Positions 57,247-64,000 of a DNA stretch of 64,000 nucleotides are shown in pieces; the first letter of the stretch is position 1, and each line of letters opens with the position of its first letter. Where the stretch lies: contig CAVQFB010000003.1 in the NCBI GenBank assembly GCA_963711675.1, forward strand, positions 465,677 through 529,676. Reading direction: 5' to 3'. The stretch is from CAVQFB01 sp963711675. GTDB taxonomy: Bacteria > Acidobacteriota > Terriglobia > Terriglobales > Acidobacteriaceae. The translations under genes and the position numbers were made by a program. The notes below the pieces were generated by a model. It saw only the letters and a program-made list of their open reading frames with translations. It had not been told where the DNA came from and searched no databases.

Positions 57247-57891
57247 ATGAAAGCGCTTTTCCCCATGTTCGTGAAACTCGAAGGACGCCGCGTCCTGGTG
57301 GTGGGCGCGGGCTCGGTGGGTGAGCCCAAGATTCGCGGCCTGTTGGACACCGGAGCAAATATTCGAGTGGTTGCCCTTCAGGCGAGTGAAGCCGTTCGCG
57401 GATGGGCTCGAACTGGGGAGATCACGCTGGAAGAGAGGGCTTTCACGCCAGCCGATCTGGAAGGAGTATTCGTCGTTGTGGTCGCGACAGCTTCGCGACA
57501 AGTGAACCAGCAAGTTTTTCGCGAGGCCCAGCAGCGGGGAATTCTCTGCAACGTGGTGGATGTGCCCGAGCAGTGCGACTTTTTCTATCCCGCGGTGGTT
57601 CACCGGGGCGATCTGCAAATCGCGATTTCAACTTCGGGTCAGAGTCCGTCACTGGCCCAAAAACTCCGGCAACAACTGGAGCGGCAATTCGGTCCCGGTT
57701 ATGCCAGCTGGGTGAGGGAACTCGGTGAGACCAGGCGCCTTGTGCTGGCGAGCGATCTCGAGCCGGAGCGCAAGAAAGATCTTCTGCATTCGCTGGCGAG
57801 CAGGGAAGCATTCGAAGCGCTGGTCAGTACCAATGGCAACGGCAACGGTAACGGCAAGTCTGCGCAAAACGGAAAGGAACACAAGTCATGA
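57247..57891 (+). CDS. Precorrin-2 dehydrogenase/sirohydrochlorin ferrochelatase (siroheme synthase)
   Basis: A 214-residue protein like the N-terminal half of CysG (Met8/SirC type). It oxidises precorrin-2 with NAD and may insert iron to give siroheme, the cofactor of the reductase encoded just upstream. The NAD-binding VLVVGAGSVGEPKI loop and the family segments VVVATASRQVNQQV and VVDVPEQCDFFYPAVVHRGDLQIAISTSGQSP in part are present. A Gly-Asn tail (NGNGNGNG) near the C-terminus is unusual. It starts four bases after the reductase stop and its stop overlaps the next start (ATGA). Confidence 0.93.
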   Translation: MKALFPMFVKLEGRRVLVVGAGSVGEPKIRGLLDTGANIRVVALQASEAVRGWARTGEITLEERAFTPADLEGVFVVVVATASRQVNQQVFREAQQRGILCNVVDVPEQCDFFYPAVVHRGDLQIAISTSGQSPSLAQKLRQQLERQFGPGYASWVRELGETRRLVLASDLEPERKKDLLHSLASREAFEALVSTNGNGNGNGKSAQNGKEHKS

Positions 57892-58718
57892 AAGGGAAAG
57901 TCTTTCTGGTTGGCGCAGGCCCCGGAGATCCTGAACTTCTCACGCTGAAGGCTGCTCGCCTTCTGCGCAATGCCGACGTGGTGCTGCATGACGAACTGGT
58001 GGGAGAGCAGATTCTTCAGCTGATTCCTTCCCATGTGCAGCTCTACAACGTGGGCAAGCGCTGCGGCACAAAGAAGATTACCCAGGACGAAATCAATTTC
58101 CTGATGGTCAGTCTGGCCGCGTCCGGCATGCAAGTCGTGCGGCTCAAGGGTGGCGATCCTCTCATCTTCGGGCGGGCCGGAGAGGAGATAGAAGCTCTGG
58201 AGAGGGCGAACATCGATTTCGAGATTGTGCCCGGCATTACCGCCGCTCTCGGCGCGGCTGCTGATGCGCAGATTCCCTTGAGCCACCGCGGCACTTCACC
58301 GGCAATCATTTTCCTGACCGGACATCGCGCAACCGAATCCGATCCAACCGATTGGCGTGCAGTCGTCAAGACACGCGCCACTCTCGTGATCTACATGCCC
58401 GGCCATGAATATGCAGCGCTGGCTGCCAAGCTCAAGAGTGCTGGGCTTTCCCACGGCACCCCTTGCTCAATCATTTCCCGCGCGACCACACCGGAGCAGC
58501 AAGTTCACGCTACGAATTTGGCTGATCTGCACCTCTCGCCCAGACTTCCCGCGCCAACTCTCTTGGTTGTCGGTGACGTACTTCGTCACGCCGGGCGCCG
58601 TTTTCGTGAACTCGCTGCCTGGGGTGCTGGTTTGGCCGCCGGGTCATTTCCCTTTATCCAGACAGAGCTTGATCGATCCACTCCACTTGCATCCACGAAC
58701 GAGGACCCCAGGGTATGA
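57888..58718 (+). CDS. cobA: Uroporphyrinogen-III C-methyltransferase
   Basis: A 276-residue SAM-dependent enzyme that makes precorrin-2 from uroporphyrinogen III, the first step to siroheme. Signatures: VFLVGAGPGDPELLTLKA, DVVLHDELV, VRLKGGDPLIFGRAGEE and VPGITAALGAAA. Together with the preceding gene it provides siroheme for sulfite reductase (CysG split in two). It overlaps both neighbours by four bases (ATGA at both ends), a sign of tight coupling. Confidence 0.96.
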   Translation: MKGKVFLVGAGPGDPELLTLKAARLLRNADVVLHDELVGEQILQLIPSHVQLYNVGKRCGTKKITQDEINFLMVSLAASGMQVVRLKGGDPLIFGRAGEEIEALERANIDFEIVPGITAALGAAADAQIPLSHRGTSPAIIFLTGHRATESDPTDWRAVVKTRATLVIYMPGHEYAALAAKLKSAGLSHGTPCSIISRATTPEQQVHATNLADLHLSPRLPAPTLLVVGDVLRHAGRRFRELAAWGAGLAAGSFPFIQTELDRSTPLASTNEDPRV

Positions 58719-59461
58719 GAGAAGAAGTAGAGAGAATTCATCATTTGGCCGAGCAATGGAGTCCGGAGGATGTCCTGCGCTGGGCGTTCACGAACTTCGG
58801 GAAGCACGTCGAAATGGCATCCGGTTTTGGAGCCGAAGGAGTCGTGCTTATCGACATCACGGCGCGGGTGCAGGCGGACTTTCGCGTGTTCACCCTGGAT
58901 ACAGACTTCTTGTTTCCCGCAACCTATGCCCTTATCCAGCGAATCGAGAAGCGTTATGGCATTGAGGTGGAGAGAATCAAGTCCGCGCTGACGCCGGAAG
59001 ACCAGGAAAGGCTCCACGGGCCGGCGCTATGGGCCCGCGATCCTGACCGCTGCTGCAACCTCAGAAAAGTAGAGCCCTTGCGGAGAAAGCTGTCTCAGCT
59101 CAACGCCTGGGTAACCAGCATCCGCCGCGACCAGACTGCCGCGCGAGCCACCGCCCGCAAAATCGAATGGGACTCAAAGTTTCACCTGGTCAAGGTTAAC
59201 CCGCTTGTGGATTGGACATCCGATCAAGTATGGCGGTACATCCGCGAGCACAATGTTCCCTACAACCCGCTTCATGATCGCAACTATCCCAGCATCGGCT
59301 GCACTCATTGCACCCGTGCGATCGAGCCGGGTGAAGATCAGAGAGCGGGACGCTGGTCGGGCTTGGAGAAGACAGAATGCGGCCTGCACGTTGCGGACGA
59401 GCAGCCGAGCGGGCTGATTGCACGGATTGATCCCGCGCCTGCACTGGCTGCGTCTGACTAG
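58715..59461 (+). CDS. cysH: Adenylyl-sulfate (APS)/PAPS reductase
   Basis: A 248-residue reductase that turns activated sulfate into sulfite. It has the P-loop-like nucleotide site (MASGFGAEGVVLID), the [4Fe-4S] cysteines as CC (DRCCNLRK) and CxxC (GCTHC), and the catalytic Cys in KTECGLH. The cluster cysteines place it with the iron-sulfur APS reductases rather than the cluster-free PAPS enzyme of enterobacteria. It is the last gene of the operon. Its TAG stop abuts the convergent acyltransferase stop with no base in between. ATP sulfurylase and sulfate transport genes are not in the window. Confidence 0.95.
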   Translation: MREEVERIHHLAEQWSPEDVLRWAFTNFGKHVEMASGFGAEGVVLIDITARVQADFRVFTLDTDFLFPATYALIQRIEKRYGIEVERIKSALTPEDQERLHGPALWARDPDRCCNLRKVEPLRRKLSQLNAWVTSIRRDQTAARATARKIEWDSKFHLVKVNPLVDWTSDQVWRYIREHNVPYNPLHDRNYPSIGCTHCTRAIEPGEDQRAGRWSGLEKTECGLHVADEQPSGLIARIDPAPALAASD

Positions 59462-61321
59462 CTAAGAGGAAATGTTGTTCGTTTGAAGAACGTGCGACTC
59501 GGCCCCGTGCGAGTGGCCGCTATCGATCCCGTGATGTCGATAGAACTTTGCCAGACCATCGCGCCCCATATACCGCTCGAGAACCGATGGCTCCGTTTGG
59601 CGCAGATCGACTACCACCAGTCCGTCCAGCACATTCGAAAAGTGTCGGTCGACGTTGAACCCTACAAGCTCGCCACCCACTTTTGCGTACTGCTTCAGCA
59701 AAATCGGCAGGCCTTTGCCGTCTACTTCCATGTCCGAGATTGGCTCCGCCAGCTGGTTCAGGTCCCGCAGCGCGTTACACATGGCTTGCCAGTCCCACGT
59801 CCGCAGCATTGGCGGACGGAACGGTTTTCGGGGGTGAATCAGTCGCGCCAGTTGGTTGTCCGTTCTCTTGGATTCAAAATAGCGGACGATCAGCTCCCGC
59901 GACGCACGGTTGTAATTATTGCTGATGCTGACTGCGCCAAACAACAACGGGGTTTCCGGGTTCGCCGCCACGAAGCGAGCGATGCCTTTCCATAGCAATA
60001 GGAGTGGCGCGTATTGCCGCTGATACTCGACGCGCACGAATGAGCGTCCAAGTTCCAGCGCCGGACCTATTTTCTGAAATAGCTGTGCGTCGTACTTGAA
60101 GAGCGTGCTGGTGTAGAGGCCTTTCACACCAAAGCGGGAGATGATCTGCTCGCTGTTGCCGGCTCGATACGCGCCTACGATTTCGTGTTTCGCGCGATTC
60201 CAGAGGATGAGGTGCCAATAGTACTTATCAAAGTTGTCGAGGTCTGTTTTCTTGCCCGTGCCCTCGCCGACTTCGCGGAAAGTCACTTCCCGCAGACGTC
60301 CGATTTCGCGAAGGGCGCTTGGCGCCTCATCGGCTCGCAGGGCAAATACGCAGAAATCGCCATTCTGCACCACGCAGCGTTCACCAGGCAGAGCTTCTAT
60401 TTCGGAACTTAACGCATGCTGAGGCGCTGCTTTATCGATCGGCTGCTTCGCCTTCTGAGGGAGAACTGCCTGGACTTTTGCTTGTAGCTGTGCGTCGGCC
60501 TTGCCGCGGTGTGCCAAAAGATAAGTTCGCCAGCGAAGATAGTTTGTCGCCTCGCGGGAATTTGACATGGCTGCGAACAACTCCGCCGAAATCGCGCTCC
60601 CAATGCGAATCTCGACCTTCTTGCCTTGTTTTTGCAGAAACTCCTGCAGCAGAAATGCCGTCCGCAACCGGGGGTGAATCAGGCCGAGCAGCTGAAAACC
60701 AACGCTATTGCGTCCGCAGAAATAGACAGGCAGGGCTGCGGCTCCGGTAGCGCGAGCCAAACGTGTTGCGACATCATTCCACTGCGGATCAACGATGGCG
60801 GCTTCCGGCAAACGCCAATGTGACACTTCTCCGGCGGGAAATACCGCCAGCATGCCTCCTTGTTTTAGCCAGGTGTGCGCGTCTTTGAGCGCGCGGCGGT
60901 TGCGATCCGCCGATTTCGGAGTTCTAAACGGATCCACAAAAATGCAATGACTCTCCAGTTCCGGCAAACCAGCGAGCAGGAAGTTAGTCATTATCTTGAC
61001 GTCGGGGCGCACTCGAGAAAGCACGACGTCCAAGACCGCGCCATCGAGGACGCCAAAAGGATGATTGGCAACCACTACGGTTGGGCCGGTTGCTGGTATT
61101 CGGCTCACGTCCGCCGCCGCGATCTTCAGGTCGATCTGCATCTCGAGCAGCAGATTTTCCAGCAGGTAACCGTCTCCTCGTTCGCGTGCCCTCAGATAGA
61201 GTTCGTCGATCTGGCGCAGGGGAAGAAGCTTGCCCGCCAGAGGCGGCAGGCCAGAGAACTCAGCGGCGTCCGCCAGCACGCCGGGTGGTGATGCTTCCCC
61301 GTCCGGCCGTAAAGTTGGCAT
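59462..61321 (-). CDS. Fused acyltransferase of aminolipid synthesis (OlsF-like)
   Basis: A 619-residue two-domain enzyme. The N-terminal half (about 50-260) is a PlsC/OlsA-like O-acyltransferase (VVVANHPFGVLDG, where relatives have NH(x)4D, and FVDPF); the C-terminal half (about 310-590) is an OlsB-like N-acyltransferase of the GNAT fold (VVQNGDFCVFALRAD, LGRSFVRVEYQRQYAPLLLLWKG in part, LFGAVSISNNYN). The order fits OlsF, a bifunctional ornithine-lipid synthase described in Serratia and Bacteroidetes. The amino acid (ornithine, glycine or other) cannot be read from sequence. The ATG at 61321 is the first in frame. Confidence 0.88.
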   Translation of the reverse strand: MPTLRPDGEASPPGVLADAAEFSGLPPLAGKLLPLRQIDELYLRARERGDGYLLENLLLEMQIDLKIAAADVSRIPATGPTVVVANHPFGVLDGAVLDVVLSRVRPDVKIMTNFLLAGLPELESHCIFVDPFRTPKSADRNRRALKDAHTWLKQGGMLAVFPAGEVSHWRLPEAAIVDPQWNDVATRLARATGAAALPVYFCGRNSVGFQLLGLIHPRLRTAFLLQEFLQKQGKKVEIRIGSAISAELFAAMSNSREATNYLRWRTYLLAHRGKADAQLQAKVQAVLPQKAKQPIDKAAPQHALSSEIEALPGERCVVQNGDFCVFALRADEAPSALREIGRLREVTFREVGEGTGKKTDLDNFDKYYWHLILWNRAKHEIVGAYRAGNSEQIISRFGVKGLYTSTLFKYDAQLFQKIGPALELGRSFVRVEYQRQYAPLLLLWKGIARFVAANPETPLLFGAVSISNNYNRASRELIVRYFESKRTDNQLARLIHPRKPFRPPMLRTWDWQAMCNALRDLNQLAEPISDMEVDGKGLPILLKQYAKVGGELVGFNVDRHFSNVLDGLVVVDLRQTEPSVLERYMGRDGLAKFYRHHGIDSGHSHGAESHVLQTNNISS

Positions 61322-61553
61322 TCTGAATCGTTACCGCAGCCGCTTTGCATGGAGATGAATGACAAATTAAACGTCTGTGAAAGTGCGAAATGAAACCAAG
61401 GTAGTCAACCTCCGCGAGCCAGCGGTAGTCGTCTGCAACATATACATTCTAAAGCCGTTATTTGGACAAACAAGGCACTTTAAGCCTGTCAATAGCGCGC
61501 CCGGTCCCGTATACTCGTACGACTGTCCCCTTGCTGATTCCTTATTGAGAGAC

Positions 61554-63294
61554 ATGCTTTTGACAGCCCCTAGAAACCGGCCGCTCCGTCTCCTTCTGCT
61601 CGCAATCATTTTTTTATTGGCATTCGAAGGGACACCGCTGGTCGCTGCCAATGCGCCCGCTGACACCCCAAATCCCGCACTGAAACCGATCCTGAGTTAC
61701 ATTTCATCGGGCTGGAATGTGCTCACTCGCTCGATGACGCGCTGCGACAGCGTGGTCGATCCGAAGTTACCGGATCAATCTGTGCTTTACTTACCCGCCG
61801 ATTTCGCCGTTCCTCCTGCGGTCGAGAAGTTGCAGCAAGATTGCAAGGTCGACGTTGAGCATCTACCCATCGTGATTCAGAAGTTGGGACAAGTCGACGT
61901 CAGCTCGATCAAACGGCCAGGTCTTCTTTATCTGGAGAAGCCGTACGTCGTGCCGGGCGGGCGATTCAACGAAATGTACGGATGGGACAGCTACTTCATT
62001 ATCCGCGGACTCATCGAGGATGGACGAGTCGATCTCGCCCGTGACATGGTCGACAATTTCTTTTTTGAAATCGACCATTATGGTGCATTCCTGAACGCGA
62101 ACCGAACGTATTACCTGACTCGCTCGCAGCCGCCGTTCCTCAGTTCGATGGTGATGGCGGTGCTCAAAGCGGGAGGAACGGGCGGCCGAACTGATCGCGC
62201 GCTGGCTACAAAGCGCTTACGATCACGTGAGCCGCGACTACCAGTTATGGATTCGGGAACCACACCTCGCGGGAACTACCGGTCTCTCGCGCTATTACGA
62301 TTTCGGCGACGGACCTCCGCAGGAAGCCTTGCAGGACGAGAGCGGCCACTATCGCCAGGTGATGGCCTATTTCCTGAGTCATCCCGAAACGGCGGACGAT
62401 GACGTAGTGACAATGAAGGCAGGCGAGACCAATCCTGACGCGTCCGGTTTCACATTCACGCTCCAACTGTGCGAGAGCGACCAACACGCGACTTCCGGTT
62501 CCCACTGCGATCCCGTGAAGAACCTTTCGTTAAGCCGGGATTTCTACAAGGGCGACCGCAGCATGCGTGAGTCGGGTTACGACATATCATTTCGTTTTGG
62601 CCCTTACGGAGCTCAAACCCACCATTACGCGCCGGTTTGTCTGAACAGCCTGCTCTACAAGACCGAGATGGACCTGGCCGAGATGGCCGAGACTCTCGGC
62701 AAGAAGAGTGATGCCCAAAGCTGGCGCAAGCGTGCTGACGAGCGCAAAGTCGCAATGAACAAATATCTGTGGGACGCCGAGCGCGGCATGTTCTTCGACT
62801 ATGACTTCATGACTCAGAAGCGTTCCGCGTATGAGTACGTCACCACGTACTTTCCGCTATGGGCGGGCCTTGCTACTACCCAGCAGGGCAGTGCCCTCGC
62901 AAAAAATCTTGCGGTGTTTGAACAGCCCGGAGGACTCGTCATGAGTCGTCATGAGACGGGCGTGCAGTGGGACTTTCCCTGGGGATGGGCTCCCAATCAG
63001 CTTCCCGCAATCGAAGGCCTGCGCCGTTACGGTTTCAACGCCGATGCCGACCGCCTCTCCTACAAATTCCTGACCACCGTCCTCACCAACTTCAAGAAGC
63101 AAGGCTATATCGTGGAGAAGTACAACGTCGTGAACGGCACGACGGAAGCGAATCTGGCGTCGGGATACAAAATCAACGTCGTCGGCTTCGGCTGGACCAA
63201 CGGCGTCTTCCTGTCATTACTGCACGCTTTGCCTGCGAAGGAGATAAACAAGTTGGCGGATGAATCACCGCAGGCATCAGAACAAAAGAAGTAA
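61554..63294 (+). pseudogene. Periplasmic trehalase (GH37), frameshifted
   Basis: A trehalase of about 580 residues if repaired, cleaving trehalose to two glucose. The ATG at 61554 opens a signal peptide (LRLLLLAIIFLLAF). Both GH37 signatures are present: PGGRFNEMYGWDSYF in the first frame and QWDFPWGWAP in the second. The frame changes around 62164-62172: PPFLSSMVMAVLK in one, REERAAELIARWLQSAYDHV in the next, requiring one base to be skipped. The rest is intact, so this may be a sequence error. A PfkB kinase gene converges with it. Confidence 0.87.
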
Positions 63295-63351
63295 GACGTC
63301 TTCGGAGTCTGGCCAACAAAAACCCCACAGCATTAGCAACCGAAGGCGTGC

Positions 63352-64000
63352 CTAGCCGATTTCCGCTAACGCCTCTTCTATTCCCGCGTGGCCCGGTTCC
63401 GGAGTCGCCCCAACATTGCTGGCTACCCAGGCGCCCGCCCGGTTTGCCATCTCGTTCATTTCCGCCAGCGGCGTCTTGCGCAGGTAGCAGTTCACCAGGC
63501 CGGCCGTGAAGGCGTCTCCTGCTCCAATAGTGTCGGCCACTTCAATCTCAAATCCGGGATGAGCGTGAGTTTCGGTGACGTCCGCCAACACGCTTCCGTG
63601 CTCACCACGCGTGACGCAGACCAGCTTCAGCCGCTGTGTCTCGCGCAGCCGTTGCGCCGACGAGACGTCGCCGTCATACGCCAGCCCGAGCAACCGCATC
63701 ACGTGAGGCAACTCTTCGTGATTGAGCTTTGCGATATCGGCGATGGTGAAGGCTGAAGCGAGAACCTCCGCGCTATAGAACGATTGCCGCAGGTTTACAT
63801 CAAAAATCTTCGCCGTCTCCGGCCGTGACGCCTGGAGGAAGGCGCGTATCGTCTCGCGGGACTGTGTCGATCTTTGCGCCAGTGATCCGAAACAGATCGC
63901 ATCCGCTTGTTCAGCGAGCATCCGCCATTGCGGCGTCCATTCCAGAAAGTCCCAAGCGACGCCCTGAATGATTTCGTAACGCGGTTGCCCGGCACCGTCG
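63352..64000 (-). CDS. PfkB-family carbohydrate kinase (fructokinase-like), cut by window edge
   Basis: The C-terminal 215 codons of a ribokinase-fold sugar kinase; the start lies beyond the right edge, since the frame continues open from the ATG at 63921 to the window end with conserved sequence (DGAGQPRYEIIQGVAWDFLEW). The anion hole and catalytic Asp are in DTIGAGDAFTAGL. CFGSLAQRS and KIFDVNLRQ resemble fructokinases. It likely phosphorylates a sugar in the cytoplasm; fructose is the best guess. Confidence 0.88.
   Translation of the reverse strand, partial: DGAGQPRYEIIQGVAWDFLEWTPQWRMLAEQADAICFGSLAQRSTQSRETIRAFLQASRPETAKIFDVNLRQSFYSAEVLASAFTIADIAKLNHEELPHVMRLLGLAYDGDVSSAQRLRETQRLKLVCVTRGEHGSVLADVTETHAHPGFEIEVADTIGAGDAFTAGLVNCYLRKTPLAEMNEMANRAGAWVASNVGATPEPGHAGIEEALAEIG

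Noticed and set aside
55866..57350. Open frame of 494 codons on the minus strand opposite the sulfite reductase
   Set aside because: It is a mirror of the reductase in a GC-rich gene; its translation has no family signatures, while the opposite strand has siroheme and cluster motifs.
57830..57865. AACGGC/AATGGC tandem units at the end of the siroheme synthase gene as a regulatory repeat
   Set aside because: The units stay in frame and encode an Asn-Gly tail; nothing suggests more than a flexible C-terminus.

Overview
The window looks like an ordinary chromosomal stretch of an Acidobacteria-like bacterium (class Terriglobia would fit). That placement is inference. It rests on a moderately GC-rich sequence, a large Oar-like TonB receptor with an N-terminal carboxypeptidase-regulatory domain, a Ser/Thr kinase fused to PD40 propeller repeats, a GH57/DUF3536 protein, a FecR-DUF6600-like wall protein and short dispersed hairpin repeats between genes. 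I see no phage, insertion sequence, integrase or CRISPR array.

Layout. 1-5 kb: kdsA (cut by the window edge) and pyrG, a secreted protein of unknown function, a GAF-GGDEF cyclase and a RodZ-like protein. 5.9-8.5 kb: metK-ahcY (methyl cycle) ending in a strong terminator. 8.5-17.2 kb: a methyltransferase, a single-domain response regulator, asnA, the tldD/pmbA pair with dispersed repeats (one lies inside pmbA), a PilZ protein, a LuxR-type regulator with a degenerate receiver, bacterioferritin and tRNA-Ser(GGA). 17.4-24.1 kb: a leftward peptide-utilisation operon (TonB receptor, S9 peptidase, M24-fold hydrolase) behind a promoter with a TGTATACA dyad. 24.5-34.2 kb: haloperoxidase-like hydrolase, Ser/Thr kinase, SYLF protein, GH57 protein and a patatin/BamA type Vd autotransporter. 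34.7-39.9 kb: a three-gene DUF4331-TPR-TonB receptor operon. 39.9-42.6 kb: a two-subunit molybdenum hydroxylase.

42.7-48.1 kb is an Anbu locus: a proteasome-related N-terminal-Thr peptidase, a circularly permuted ATP-grasp protein, an alpha-E protein and a transglutaminase run leftward, with a second, divergent transglutaminase whose catalytic His is replaced by Ser. 48.1-54.9 kb: GH51 arabinofuranosidase with LacI-type operators, an M14 carboxypeptidase and the FecR-DUF6600 protein.

55.3-59.5 kb is an assimilatory sulfate-reduction operon (sulfite reductase, siroheme synthase, uroporphyrinogen-III methyltransferase, APS/PAPS reductase). In front of it lies what reads as a complete cysteine attenuator: a consensus promoter, a nearly leaderless 31-codon ORF with eight Cys codons, a candidate antiterminator and a strong intrinsic terminator that ends exactly at the sulfite reductase start codon. 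I consider this the most interesting element in the window. The window closes with a fused OlsF-like acyltransferase, a periplasmic trehalase and a PfkB sugar kinase (cut by the edge).

Four otherwise well-conserved genes (S9 peptidase, the second TonB receptor, sulfite reductase, trehalase) are each broken by one shift of the same class, one extra base. Either sequence errors or real lesions could explain this, and raw reads would decide it.
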